DNA of 64,000 nt from Kroppenstedtia eburnea (GTDB taxonomy: Bacteria; Bacillota; Bacilli; Thermoactinomycetales; DSM-45169), in the NCBI RefSeq assembly GCF_013282215.1, contig NZ_CP048103.1, positions 434,001 through 498,000 on the forward strand, in the 5' to 3' direction. How positions within the stretch are numbered: position 1 is the stretch's first letter; every line of letters begins with the position of its first letter. A program made the position numbers and the translations under genes. The notes below the pieces were generated by a model that had not been told where the DNA came from, searched no databases, and was given only the letters and a program-made list of their open reading frames with translations. This document shows positions 38,581 to 47,801 of the stretch, in pieces.

Positions 38581-40353
38581 TTGACCAACCGGATTCGGCG
38601 GCAGGATTTGGAGAGACTGATCCAAACCGCGACAGGAAAGTTGTTGCCCACCCGTGTGCTTATGGGGGGCAGGGTGCTCAATGTGTTCACGGGAGAGCTG
38701 GAGCTTGCCGATGTGGCCCTTTGCGGCGAGCGGATCGCCTATGTGGGGGATCTGAAGAACGGAGGGCTTCAACTGCCGGATTCCCGCAGGATCATCGATG
38801 TCACTGACAAGGTGTTGGTGCCCGGCTACATAGAACCTCACGCCCACCCGTTTCAGTTGTACCATCCGGTCACTTTGGCTGCAGAGGTCCTCAAGGGGGG
38901 GACCACCACCCTGATCAACGACAACCTGTTCTTTTTCACCCGTATGGACCCGGATCATTGGAGCCGGTTATTGGAGGAGCTGGATCGCCTCCCGGTCAAG
39001 ATGTTGTGGTGGGCACGGTTGGATGCCCAGGCCCACCTGAGTGAGGAATCCCGGTTTTTGTTTGGCGGTGACCGGGTGTCCGGGGAACTGAAGCGTCCTT
39101 CTGTGGTGCAGGCCGGTGAGTTGACCGACTGGACCCCTTTGTTGGAGGGGGAAGAAAGTCGGACCCGCTGGGTGGGTGAAGTGAGGGAACGGGGAATCCG
39201 GGTGGAAGGACATGCTCCCGGGGCTTCCTTTCGCACCCTGTCCCGACTGGCGGCGGCGGGGGTGACCGGAGATCATGAGAGTATCTCGGCGGGGGAGGTG
39301 CTGGACCGTCTGCGATTGGGCTATATGACGACACTCCGGCACAGCTCCTTGCGTCCGGATCTTCCAAAACTGATCAAGGGATTGCTCCAATGGAAGGGAG
39401 AGATTCCCTGGCATCGGCTGATGTTGACGACGGATGGTCCCACGCCTCCCTATCTTGGCCGAGGGTTTGTCGATTATGCCTTGAAAACAGCGATGGAAGC
39501 CGGTTGCCCGCCTGTTCGGGCTTATCAGATGGTCACCCTGAACCCGGCGGGTTACTATCGTCTGGATGAGCATCTGGGAGCCATTGCGCCGGGGCGGATC
39601 GCCGACATCAACATCCTCTCTTCCCTGGAGGAACCGGTGCCGGAGCTGGTGGTGGCCGACGGGGAACCTGTGGCGGACAGAAGGTCTCTCCTCTGCTCCT
39701 TCCCCGAAGTCGACTGGGCCGGATATCCCACTCTCAACCGGCGATGGAGAGGGTGGGTCCGTCCTGAACACCTGAATGAACTCCCCCGGGCCAGGGGAGG
39801 GAAGATTCCCGTTCTCCGGTTGCTCAATCCGGTGATCACCAAGCTGGAGTGGAGAGAGTCCCCGGAGGGGACCCGGCCGAATCTTCCCTTGGATGGGGAG
39901 GATTTGTTGGTTGCTCTGGCTGACCGGGACGGGAAGTGGATCACCAAAGCGCTGGTGCGGGGATTCGGCCGCAATATTGACGGATTGGTCAGCACTTACA
40001 ACGGATCCGAAGACTTGTTGCTGGTTGGAAGAAACCCGGCAGCGATGGCCCGTGCCGCCAACCGCGCCCTGGAACAAGGGGGGGCAATCACTTGGGTGCA
40101 GAATGGGGAGGAAGTATACAATCTCCCGCTTCCGCTGGCGGGAAAAACGAGTCTGCTCCCCTTGAGTGAGCTGATCCCCCGGACGGAGGAATTCCTCCGG
40201 CGCATGAAAGAACACGAACATCCATTTCATGATCCGGTCTATACCTTTCTCTTTCTCTCTTCCACCCATTTACCCCAAGTCCGTCTGACAGCAGATGGTT
40301 TGATGCAGATCAAGGAAAAAAAGGTGTTGGTTCCTGCGGAGCGGTTGAATTGA
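38581..40353 (+). CDS. Adenine deaminase-like amidohydrolase (YerA-like)
   Basis: 590 residues from TTG 38581 (GGGGAG 7-8 nt upstream); ATG 38557 is an alternative with a poorer site. The metal-dependent amidohydrolase core shows PGYIEPHAHPFQLYHP near residue 85, EGHAPGASFRTLS near 210, GDHESIS near 230 and TTDGPTPPYLG near 285. These are the ligands of the adenine-deaminase group. The C-terminal adenine-deaminase domain (GFGRNIDGLVSTYNGSEDLL) is present. Gene order with the YerB and YerC homologues downstream matches B. subtilis yerA-yerB-yerC. Adenine as substrate is by family, not certain. Confidence 0.85.
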   Translation: MTNRIRRQDLERLIQTATGKLLPTRVLMGGRVLNVFTGELELADVALCGERIAYVGDLKNGGLQLPDSRRIIDVTDKVLVPGYIEPHAHPFQLYHPVTLAAEVLKGGTTTLINDNLFFFTRMDPDHWSRLLEELDRLPVKMLWWARLDAQAHLSEESRFLFGGDRVSGELKRPSVVQAGELTDWTPLLEGEESRTRWVGEVRERGIRVEGHAPGASFRTLSRLAAAGVTGDHESISAGEVLDRLRLGYMTTLRHSSLRPDLPKLIKGLLQWKGEIPWHRLMLTTDGPTPPYLGRGFVDYALKTAMEAGCPPVRAYQMVTLNPAGYYRLDEHLGAIAPGRIADINILSSLEEPVPELVVADGEPVADRRSLLCSFPEVDWAGYPTLNRRWRGWVRPEHLNELPRARGGKIPVLRLLNPVITKLEWRESPEGTRPNLPLDGEDLLVALADRDGKWITKALVRGFGRNIDGLVSTYNGSEDLLLVGRNPAAMARAANRALEQGGAITWVQNGEEVYNLPLPLAGKTSLLPLSELIPRTEEFLRRMKEHEHPFHDPVYTFLFLSSTHLPQVRLTADGLMQIKEKKVLVPAERLN

Positions 40354-40358
40354 ACGGA

Positions 40359-40391
40359 AAAGGGGAGGGGGAATCAACCCCCTCCCCTTTT
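40359..40391 (+). terminator. Bidirectional terminator between yerA-like and DUF4097 genes
   Basis: AAAGGGGAGGGGG AATCAA CCCCCTCCCCTTTT, near-perfect, with A- and T-runs on either side. Confidence 0.9.
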
Positions 40392-41433
40392 ACCGGGAAT
40401 CGGCTTCCAGATCCCCGAGAAATGTCTCCAGCTGAATCTTCCGGAATCCAAATGCAGGCGTCTCCCCGGATCGATCGTGACGGAAGAGCGCCCCCCTTTT
40501 GTCTCCCAGGGTGGTCTCTCCTTCCACGAAGGCATTTGTTCCCGGAGGCAAGGTGATTCCCACATTTCCCAACACCGTGTGAAGGTGCCAGTCGCCCCCG
40601 AGCGCAGAGGCCTTCGCATGGATGTTTCCGTTGACGGTGGAAGCTTCCACTCTGCCGCTGGCATCATCGATTTGGATATTCCCGTTCACATTGTTCGCTG
40701 TCAGATCCCCCCGGATGGAAGTGAAATGCAGATTCCCATGGGTGTGGTTCACGACAGTGGATCCAGCCAGTTGATGAAGCGAGAGGTCTCCGTGAGTCTG
40801 ATCGATCTGAAGGGAACCGTCCATTTTTTCCACTCTCAGATTACCGCTGGTCAACTTGATCTCCAGATCTCTTCCCGCTGGGAGCTCCAGGGTCACTTCC
40901 CGCAGAGAGCCGTCGGACCTCCACCGGTTCCATCCTTCTCCCCGGTGAAGTCGGAGGAGGGCTTTTCCACCCTCCACCTTCCATTTCAGTGGATGTGATT
41001 GACGGGAAGGAGGAAATCCGTACATAGCCACCCGGTTTCCGGAATCCTTCCCTCGGATCTGCAGATGGGTGATGTTTGCATCGATGGCCAGCGTGTGGAC
41101 GGATTCCGGCAGGGTGAAGGTTTCGTCCATCTCAGAAGTTTCAGCGGGATGGCGATTTCCGAAAACATCGGTGGGATCGATCGCAGTGTAGAGGATGGCT
41201 CCCAGGATCACCAATGCCGCGAGGGAAAGCATGCCCCCGTCCAGTTTGGTTTTCTCCTTTCCACCGGTGAAATGCCACAGGAGTTCCACTCCCAGCAGGA
41301 TCAATGCGAGGGGCCATCCTTTGCGGATCCAATCCGAGGCGGGTATTTCCCAAAAGGATTGCAAGAGCAGGAGAAGGCCGATCCCGGCCAAGGCGATCCC
41401 GGCTGTCAGTCTGCCTGTACCCAATTGCTTCAC
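40390..41433 (-). CDS. DUF4097-type beta-helical envelope protein with N-terminal membrane segments
   Basis: 347 residues. Two or three N-terminal hydrophobic segments (LiaF/DUF5668-like) are followed by a repetitive beta-rich domain with SGNLRVEKMDGSLQIDQTHG, HGNLHFTSIRGDLTANNVNG and similar blocks. This is the DUF4097 beta-helix pattern, often linked to cell-envelope stress systems. GTG 41433 overlaps the upstream gene's stop by 4 bp (GTGA), so translation is coupled. Confidence 0.8.
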   Translation of the reverse strand: MKQLGTGRLTAGIALAGIGLLLLLQSFWEIPASDWIRKGWPLALILLGVELLWHFTGGKEKTKLDGGMLSLAALVILGAILYTAIDPTDVFGNRHPAETSEMDETFTLPESVHTLAIDANITHLQIRGKDSGNRVAMYGFPPSRQSHPLKWKVEGGKALLRLHRGEGWNRWRSDGSLREVTLELPAGRDLEIKLTSGNLRVEKMDGSLQIDQTHGDLSLHQLAGSTVVNHTHGNLHFTSIRGDLTANNVNGNIQIDDASGRVEASTVNGNIHAKASALGGDWHLHTVLGNVGITLPPGTNAFVEGETTLGDKRGALFRHDRSGETPAFGFRKIQLETFLGDLEADSR

Positions 41434-41909
41434 GGATGGTCGCTTCTTTCTTTTGAAATGGTGGGAAGCAGGGGTTTCCCCAGCAATAATCGGCAACCAA
41501 GCCAAATCAATACCAGGGCCAAAAGGCTTTTCCGGATCATCTCATAAATTTCCCAGCCGAACACTCCGGGGAGGAGATTATCCAGCAAAAAATAAACTCC
41601 CACCAACACGAGCAACCAACCGAACCATCGGTGTGTAGGTTGCCCCATGCGGCTCCACTGCACAAAGGGGAGGTCTGTCACCTTCCCTTCTTCCTCTGTT
41701 TTTCGGTGTTGGTGAACAGCATCGAAAATGGAGTAGAACCAGAGGATCCATGCTGGAAAGGGGTAGCTGAGGCGAAAGAGGTCCGCCAACAACAACAGAC
41801 CGAAAAAAGCGATCATCAGTTGCAGTCCCCGATTCATCAGCCCGAGATAAAAATGGCCCAGTCCGGGAACGATGGAGAGGACAACAGTGGCCACCTTGGA
41901 ACGATGCAT
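41430..41909 (-). CDS. Membrane protein, TM2/DUF5668-like
   Basis: 159 residues with about five hydrophobic segments. The opening VATVVLSIVPGLGHFYLGL has the PGLGHFY(L)G motif common in TM2-like domains. ATG 41909 lies behind GAGGGGG; a longer frame would run through the repeat at 41965-42101. Forms an operon with the DUF4097 gene. Its role is probably in envelope sensing or anchoring, by context only. Confidence 0.72.
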   Translation of the reverse strand: MHRSKVATVVLSIVPGLGHFYLGLMNRGLQLMIAFFGLLLLADLFRLSYPFPAWILWFYSIFDAVHQHRKTEEEGKVTDLPFVQWSRMGQPTHRWFGWLLVLVGVYFLLDNLLPGVFGWEIYEMIRKSLLALVLIWLGCRLLLGKPLLPTISKERSDHP

Positions 41910-41964
41910 GTTTTCAACCCCCTCAGAAAGAATGAACACCCGACCCGAAATGCTCTGGTGGGCC

Positions 41965-42101
41965 TTAGAAGCATTGTGATTTAGTGCGTTTGAAGGCGGT
42001 CGGGATTGGGTTTCACATGTCGTTCCGTTGTTCTTACGAGCCAAAGTACTCCATGTGAAACCCAACCCTCCCTTTGAGGGACTTTTTCACAATGCTTTTA
42101 G
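41965..42101 (-). repeat. TA-flanked modular repeat, copy 6 (reverse, no inner module)
   Basis: Compact 137-bp form: TAGAAGCATTGTGATTTA at one end, CACAATGCTTTTA at the other, and a central hairpin TTGGGTTTCACAT/ATGTGAAACCCAA. Both ends carry TA. Lies upstream of the 41909 gene. Confidence 0.88.
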
Positions 42102-42364
42102 GAGTGACGAATTAAAATATTCATACGTATTCAGCAAAACAGAAACAACAGGAAAAAACAAGGTGTTTTCCGCGAATAATTCCTGATGCCGGGGAAGTAT
42201 TTTGTTTGGGCGGCTCTTTGGGAAAAATGGGTGCCAAGTCGATGAAAGGATACAGATGGACCTCGTCGAACCAGTAGATGAGAAAGCTTGTGAAAAAGTT
42301 TTCACTCAGAAAGCCGAATCACCATACTTTTAGAGGGGTTCCAATTTCGGGGGAGTGTGGTAAG

Positions 42365-43351
42365 ATGCGATACAGGGTCTGGATGGGGATCGGGGTCATT
42401 TTATGGATGGTGGCCGGCTGTTCACTGCCGGGAGTTCTCCCCTCCGACAAAGAGACCGGCGGCGAGGAGACCCAGGGGGTCAATCCGTTGACGGGAGAAG
42501 TGATGGAACAGAGGGGAGCGGGTCTCCCATGGATGGTGATGGTGAATAACCATGCTCAGGCGAGGCCCCAGTCGGGACTGGACCGGGCGGATCTGGTGGC
42601 AGAGGTTTTGGCTGAGGGCGAGATCACCCGCTTCGCCGCTTTTTACTACGGGGCGAGGGAAGGGGTGGTTGGCCCGGTCCGGAGTGTCCGGCCTTACTTT
42701 CTCGACCTGGCCCGGGGACCACAAGCTGTGGTGACTCATGCCGGCGGATCTCCCAAGGCATTGGATCGGATACGGAAGGAGGGGCTATCCAGTCTGGACG
42801 GCATTCACGGAGACAGCCATTGGTTCCGTCGCGTAAACTTTCGCCCACCTCCCCACAATCTGTACACAGATCTCGAGCAGTTGTGGAAAGGGTCCGCACA
42901 AAAGGGGTATGGTGAAAGCAGTGTTGAAAGCCCTTACATTTTCAGTCGCAAAGAGCCTGGTGAGGGGAGAGCTGCATCCCGCATCGATTTGAGATATCAT
43001 CGACTGTACCGAGTGGGGTATCGGTATGATCCGGAAACCGGTCGCTATGTCCGCTATACACAAGGGGAAAAACAGGTGGATCGGGAGACGGAAACTCCTC
43101 TCGTCATGGACAATGTGTTGGTGATCCGTGCACCCCACCGGGTGATCGACTCCTCCGGCCGCAGAGAGGTGGGGATCACCGACGGGGGCGAAGGGGTGCT
43201 CTTCCGCGGTGGCAAGGCTTGGCCCTTGCGCTGGGAATACAGACAGGGCTGGATCCTTCCGCTTATAGACGGAAAGCCGGCACCGCTTGCCCCCGGGAAA
43301 ACCTGGATCAATGTCCTGCCGGTGGACGGAGGGCTCAAGTACGGCAAATAG
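42365..43351 (+). CDS. DUF3048 lipoprotein (YerB-like)
   Basis: 328 residues. A signal peptide with lipobox MVAGCS (Cys near residue 20) marks it as a lipoprotein. The two DUF3048 parts are recognisable: NNHAQARPQSGLDRADLV...EGEITRFAAFYYG, and a C-terminal part around GKTWINVLPVDGGLKY. It is a homologue of B. subtilis YerB, of unknown function. ATG 42365 follows GGGGGAGTGTGG. The 42102-42364 stretch upstream shows no gene. Confidence 0.85.
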   Translation: MRYRVWMGIGVILWMVAGCSLPGVLPSDKETGGEETQGVNPLTGEVMEQRGAGLPWMVMVNNHAQARPQSGLDRADLVAEVLAEGEITRFAAFYYGAREGVVGPVRSVRPYFLDLARGPQAVVTHAGGSPKALDRIRKEGLSSLDGIHGDSHWFRRVNFRPPPHNLYTDLEQLWKGSAQKGYGESSVESPYIFSRKEPGEGRAASRIDLRYHRLYRVGYRYDPETGRYVRYTQGEKQVDRETETPLVMDNVLVIRAPHRVIDSSGRREVGITDGGEGVLFRGGKAWPLRWEYRQGWILPLIDGKPAPLAPGKTWINVLPVDGGLKYGK

Positions 43352-43427
43352 AAGGAAGTCGGCAAGGTTTGTCGAATTTCCTCTTTTAAAGGGGTAAAGC
43401 GGTTTGTCAGGGAAAAGGGGGATCGGG

Positions 43428-43748
43428 ATGCAATTGGACAAACTGAGACAAAAAGAAGTGGACAATTTGTTTGCCGCAATATTGACGTTAAACAGCATTG
43501 AAGAGTGTTATCAGTTTTTTGACGACCTGTGTACGGTGGGCGAGATCAAATCCTTGGCCCAGCGGCTGGAAGTGGCCCGGATGTTGAAAGAAGGGTTCAC
43601 TTACAACCGGATTGAGGCCGACACCGGTGCCAGCACCGCCACCATTTCCCGGGTCAAGCGTTGCCTTCACTATGGGACCGACGGCTATACCTTGGCTCTG
43701 GATCGACTGAAGGAGCAACAGCAACAAGATGAAGGTGCACAAAAATAA
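43428..43748 (+). CDS. YerC/YecD family TrpR-related DNA-binding protein
   Basis: 106 residues. Contains the TrpR-like helix-turn-helix: LTVGEIKSLAQRLEVARML-type block (here CTVGEIKSLAQRLEVARML), then FTYNRIEADTGASTATISR. A homologue of B. subtilis YerC, next to the YerB homologue as in Bacillus. ATG 43428 is 7 nt behind AAAGGGG; a 43404 start is possible. Its regulon is not shown here. Confidence 0.86.
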   Translation: MQLDKLRQKEVDNLFAAILTLNSIEECYQFFDDLCTVGEIKSLAQRLEVARMLKEGFTYNRIEADTGASTATISRVKRCLHYGTDGYTLALDRLKEQQQQDEGAQK

Positions 43749-43931
43749 TCGCCGCGGAGCTTGCTCCCGGCGTTTTTATTAGGGAGGCAATGCAGACCCA
43801 GGCGGTTGTCCATTGGTTCCGATCAGCTGAAACCAGCGGCACATCCCAAAAGTTGATGGATGTGCCGGGGATCGGCCTCACGCTGTATTTGAGGTGCCTG
43901 TTTCATCAAAAGTGAGGGGAGAGCAGATCCG

Positions 43932-44489
43932 TTGAAAATCACTGCAAAGACTGGTTTGTTGTTGATCGATGTACAAAAAGCCTTTGATGATCCGAAGTGG
44001 GGCCCGCGGAACAACCTTCACGCAGAAGCGAACATCGGGCATTTGCTGTCGGTCTGGCGTGAAAAAGGGCTGCCGGTGTTCCATATCCGTCACCTTTCCC
44101 GGAAGATAGGTTCACTATTTCATCCCGATGCCGACAGTTGTGCCTTCAAACCGAAAGCTCATCCACTGAAAGGGGAGCCGATCATTGAGAAGTACGTCAA
44201 CAGTGCCTTCATCGGGACGGATCTGGAAGAGAGGCTCAGAGGGGATGGGATTCAATCCCTGGTGATCGCCGGGCTGACCACGGATCATTGCGTCTCCACC
44301 ACCACCCGGATGGCGGGGAATCTGGGCTTTGACTCCCGGCTCCTGTCTGATGCCACCGCCACTTTTGACCGGGAGGATCTTGACGGCAACCGGATCCCGG
44401 CAGCGGAAGTTCATCGCATCCATCTGGCCAGTCTCCACGGTGAGTTCACCCAGGTGACAGACACCCGCAATCTGATCGCTCATCTGTGA
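43932..44489 (+). CDS. Cysteine hydrolase, isochorismatase family
   Basis: 185 residues. Catalytic triad visible: Asp in GLLLIDVQKAF near residue 13, Lys in PLKGEPIIEKYVNSAF near 88, and Cys in IAGLTTDHCVSTTTRMA near 121, with the expected cis-peptide loop. It hydrolyses amide- or enol-ether-containing small molecules. The exact substrate cannot be assigned. TTG 43932 follows GAGGGGAGAG. Confidence 0.86.
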   Translation: MKITAKTGLLLIDVQKAFDDPKWGPRNNLHAEANIGHLLSVWREKGLPVFHIRHLSRKIGSLFHPDADSCAFKPKAHPLKGEPIIEKYVNSAFIGTDLEERLRGDGIQSLVIAGLTTDHCVSTTTRMAGNLGFDSRLLSDATATFDREDLDGNRIPAAEVHRIHLASLHGEFTQVTDTRNLIAHL

Positions 44490-44606
44490 CCCTGAAGGCC
44501 CGCTTTCTCAAAGAGTCTTCCCCCCCCCTTTTTTTTGAACTGTTGCAACAAATCAGGTAGAATGGACCTGAAATCTTGTGAAAAACGTCACAAAGGGAGT
44601 GGGAGC

Positions 44607-45512
44607 ATGAGCCGGAAAGTGATTCTTCCCGGAGGGTCGGGGTTTTTGGGACAGGCCTTGGCCAAGGATCTGGTTTCCCGCGATTACGAAGTGACAGTGT
44701 TGACCCGGGGAGAGGAAAAGACGGAGGAAAAGGTCCGGTATGTGCGGTGGGACGGGAGGAACTTGGATGACTGGGTGACGGAGCTGGAGGGGGCGGAGGC
44801 GATCGTCAATTTCACGGGGCGGAGCGTCAATTGCCTTTACACCCGAAAGAATCGGGAAGAGATCATGAATTCGCGACTGGACTCCGTTCGGGCCCTTCAT
44901 CACGCCCTCCGACAGTGTCAACAGCCGCCGAAGGTGTTCATTCAGGCGGGGTCACTGGCCATCTTCGGGGATACCCGTGAGGAATGTGACGAAGAGGCTC
45001 CCCATGGCGAGGGATTCTCGGTGGAAGTGTGTCAACGGTGGGAGGAAGCCTTTTTTGCGGAGAACCACCCGCAGACACGACAGGTGCTGCTGCGGATCGG
45101 CTTTGTGCTGGGCCGGGACGGCGGTGCTCTGGAACCGCTCTCCAAACTGGCCCGCTACGGTCTCGGGGGAAAGATCGGATCAGGAGAACAGTACATCAGT
45201 TGGATCCATCTGGAGGACCTGAATGCCATGATCCGATATGCCCTGGACCATCCCCTGGAAGGAATCTACAATGCCACTGGTCCCGCTCCGGTGACCAATG
45301 AAAGCTTCATGGCCGCCTTGCGAAAAGCGATGGGCAAAGGCTGGGCACCGCCGGCCCCCGCCCCTTTGGTCCGGTTGGGCGCGGTTCTGGTGATGCGGGC
45401 GGATCCCGGACTGGCCCTCACCGGACGCAACTGCATCCCCAAGCGTTTTCAGGAGGCAGGCTTCCACTTTCGCCACACTGACCTGGAGGAGACGTTGCGG
45501 GAACTGGTGTGA
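44607..45512 (+). CDS. NAD-dependent epimerase, TIGR01777/SDR39U1 family
   Basis: 301 residues. Extended SDR fold with N-terminal PGGSGFLGQALAKDL, the VNFTGRSVN block and C-terminal DUF1731-like end (GFHFRHTDLEETLREL). The family is found widely (YfhF in Bacillus) but its substrate is unknown. ATG 44607 lies behind AAAGGGAGTGGGAG; frames starting earlier lack a site. Confidence 0.86.
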   Translation: MSRKVILPGGSGFLGQALAKDLVSRDYEVTVLTRGEEKTEEKVRYVRWDGRNLDDWVTELEGAEAIVNFTGRSVNCLYTRKNREEIMNSRLDSVRALHHALRQCQQPPKVFIQAGSLAIFGDTREECDEEAPHGEGFSVEVCQRWEEAFFAENHPQTRQVLLRIGFVLGRDGGALEPLSKLARYGLGGKIGSGEQYISWIHLEDLNAMIRYALDHPLEGIYNATGPAPVTNESFMAALRKAMGKGWAPPAPAPLVRLGAVLVMRADPGLALTGRNCIPKRFQEAGFHFRHTDLEETLRELV

Positions 45513-45649
45513 ATGGGAAGCAGGGAATAACCAAATCGCATCCACAGGTGCAAAATCTGCCGATATCAAATTATGTTCACTGAAGGAAAGTCGATACCAC
45601 CCGGTCTGCCCCGAAGCAAGACGCGCCCTGGAAGTTTGGGGAAAAACAT

Positions 45650-45767
45650 CAGAGGGAGGGTGGGGTTTCACATGGAGTGATTTTGGCTCGAAGAACAACC
45701 GAAACGTAATGTGAAACCCCATCCCGACCGGCCCGGCCCCAGATATGGATTTATCAGACACGCCCTA
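45650..45767 (+). repeat. TA-flanked modular repeat, copy 7 (terminal type 2 at right)
   Basis: Hairpin TGGGGTTTCACAT / ATGTGAAACCCCA: one T-A pair of the usual stem is replaced by G-C on both sides. Right end GATTTATCAGACACGCCCTA. The left end between 45513 and 45650 is too worn to place. Confidence 0.82.
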
Positions 45768-45796
45768 ATCAGCTTGTGATCCAGGTGAAAGTGATG

Positions 45797-45843
45797 AAAT
45801 CAAGAAAAAAGAGAATCCCTCCGTTGATGACGGAGGGATTCTC
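45797..45843 (-). terminator. Terminator of proS
   Basis: GAGAATCCCTCCG / CGGAGGGATTCTC stem followed on the minus strand by CTTTTTTCTTG. Confidence 0.9.
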
Positions 45844-45892
45844 AGGCGTTCTGGAGCAAGAGCCCCGCGGGGTTTCTTTTTTTGGAAGAGCT

Positions 45893-47359
45893 TTAATACG
45901 CCCGGGAGAACCAGACGGTATGTTGGGCCTTTTGGCCGCAGGCGATACAGGTCTCCTTGGTGACCGGGGGTTCAAAGGGGATGTTGCGGGAAGTGAATTT
46001 GGTCTCTTCCTTCACCTTGGACTCACAGGCGTCCTCACCGCACCAGCCGGCCAACACCCAGCCGGCAACCTTGGCTTCCTTCTCCGCTCGGGTGATATGC
46101 CCTTTCAGTTCCTCCAGCGTGTTGATGTGCAGATGGGAGTGGTCATTCCGGAAAGAGAGCGCTTTTTGGAACATATTCTCCTGGATCTCTTCCAGCAGTT
46201 CACCGATCTTCTCCACTGCCTGATCGATTGCCACTGCCATCTTCTCCCCGGTGTCCCGGCGGGCCAACACCACTTCCCCCTTGTCCACATCCCGGGGCCC
46301 GATTTCCAGGCGGAGGGGAACGCCGCGCATCTCCCATTCGTTAAACTTCCAACCCGGCGTCTCCTCCCGCAAGTCGGCCCGCACGCGCACTCCCGCCGCC
46401 TGGAGATCATCGAACAGCGGGTCGAATCGCTCCATCACTTTCTCCCTCAGCTTGACGGGACCGACAGGGATCATCACCACCTGTGTCGGGGCCACGCGGG
46501 GCGGCAGGGCCAGTCCGCGGTCATCGCCGTGGACCATGATCATGGAGCCGATCAGGCGGGTGGAAGTGCCCCAGGAGGTGGTGTGTACATATTTCAGCTG
46601 GTTGTCCCGGTCCAGGAATTTAATATCGAATCCCTTGGCGAAATTTTCCCCGAGATAGTGGGAAGTGCCGGCCTGGACCGCCTTGCCGTCTTTCATCATC
46701 GCTTCGATGGAATAAGTCTCCACTGCACCGGCAAACCGTTCACTGGGTGTCTTTTGCCCTTTCCAGACCGGAATGGCCAAAACTTGTTCCACCACTTCCC
46801 TGTAGATCTCCAGCATCTGCATCGTCTCTTGGCGGGCTTCCCCCTCAGTGGCATGGGCGGTATGTCCTTCCTGCCAGAGAAATTCCGAGGTTCGCAGAAA
46901 GGGCATGGTCCGCTTCTCCCACCGGAACACATTGGCCCATTGGTTGATCAACACCGGCAGGTCCCGGTGGCTGTGGATCCACTGGCTGTACATGTGGCCG
47001 ATCATCGTCTCCGAAGTGGGACGCAGGGCCAGGCGCTCCTCCAGTTTTTCACCGGCGGCTTCAGTCACCCAGGGCAACTCGGGATTAAAGCCCTCCACAT
47101 GCTCTTTCTCTTTTTGCAAAAAAGATTCCGGAATCAACATCGGAAAATAGGCATTCCGATGGCCCGTCTCCTTGAACCGCCGATCCATCGCCTCCTGGAT
47201 CCGCTCCCACAACTCAAAACCGTCCGGCTTGAACACGATGCAACCGCGGACGGGGGTATAATCCATCAAGTCACCTTTTCGGATCACATCGATATACCAG
47301 CGGGAGAAATCCTCCGACTGCGGGGTGATCTCCTTTACAAATTTTTTCTCATCGGCCAT
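45893..47359 (-). CDS. proS: Prolyl-tRNA synthetase, archaeal/eukaryotic-like short type (ProS type 3)
   Basis: 488 residues. Class II synthetase charging tRNA-Pro. It opens KKFVKEITPQSEDFSRWY and has motif 2 (FRWEKRTMPFLRTSEFLWQEGHTAHAT) and motif 3 around GTSTRLIGSMIMVHGDDRGL. The C-terminal zinc-binding extension carries four Cys (GWCGEDACES, ETCIACG) and the protein ends in Tyr, as in this subtype. It lacks the editing insertion of the bacterial long form. A proline-type T-box leader precedes it. Confidence 0.96.
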   Translation of the reverse strand: MADEKKFVKEITPQSEDFSRWYIDVIRKGDLMDYTPVRGCIVFKPDGFELWERIQEAMDRRFKETGHRNAYFPMLIPESFLQKEKEHVEGFNPELPWVTEAAGEKLEERLALRPTSETMIGHMYSQWIHSHRDLPVLINQWANVFRWEKRTMPFLRTSEFLWQEGHTAHATEGEARQETMQMLEIYREVVEQVLAIPVWKGQKTPSERFAGAVETYSIEAMMKDGKAVQAGTSHYLGENFAKGFDIKFLDRDNQLKYVHTTSWGTSTRLIGSMIMVHGDDRGLALPPRVAPTQVVMIPVGPVKLREKVMERFDPLFDDLQAAGVRVRADLREETPGWKFNEWEMRGVPLRLEIGPRDVDKGEVVLARRDTGEKMAVAIDQAVEKIGELLEEIQENMFQKALSFRNDHSHLHINTLEELKGHITRAEKEAKVAGWVLAGWCGEDACESKVKEETKFTSRNIPFEPPVTKETCIACGQKAQHTVWFSRAY

Positions 47360-47384
47360 CTGAAATCACTCCTTGAACCCATGG

Positions 47385-47640
47385 TAAACAAAAATCCCCC
47401 ATCCCCAAAGGGACGGGAGATTCAACCCGCGGTACCACCCTGATTGACCGCAGTTTTCCCGCGGTCCGCTCGATCCCGATAACGGAAGGGCATCCGGCAT
47501 GGCTCATCGCCAGCGGCTCCAGGATGGGGAACAGATACCCTGTGCATCGACCTTCCAGTCAAGGGTCGACTTCCTGGAACACAGTGGATACCTGCGGGTC
47601 CTTTCATCACCTTCTTCGCAAAAATCATATCAGGTGGAAA
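47385..47640 (-). ncRNA. T-box riboswitch upstream of proS
   Basis: On the minus strand the T-box core GGGTGGTACCGCGG (47427-47440) is followed by a terminator, TCTCCCGTCCC / GGGATGGGGGA with TTTTTG (47389-47421). A long stem I region lies upstream. Uncharged tRNA-Pro should favour the antiterminator. I did not assign the specifier codon. Confidence 0.9.
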
Positions 47641-47679
47641 AAGCATTGTCAATTTTGTGAGGATAAAGTGACAAGGACG

Positions 47680-47793
47680 GAAGCGTTTTTGAAAAAGCCA
47701 CGCAGAGGGAGGATTGGGTTTCACATGGAGCGTCTTTGGCTCGTCAGAACTTTGGCGCCGGAATGTGAAACCCAATCCCGACCGGCCAAAGTG
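47680..47793 (+). repeat. TA-flanked modular repeat, copy 8 (worn ends)
   Basis: Left remnant GAAGCGTTTTTGAAAAAGCC. Hairpin ATTGGGTTTCACAT / ATGTGAAACCCAAT, where A-T replaces the usual outer G-T wobble. The loop matches copy 1 (GTCAGAACTTTGGCGCCGGA). Between the proS leader and the next minus-strand gene. Confidence 0.8.
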
Positions 47794-47801
47794 TCGCCAC
47801 G

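Noticed and set aside
45776-47443. 555-codon plus-strand frame opposite proS
   Set aside because: It spans the proS terminator and T-box region, and proS motifs are complete on the minus strand.
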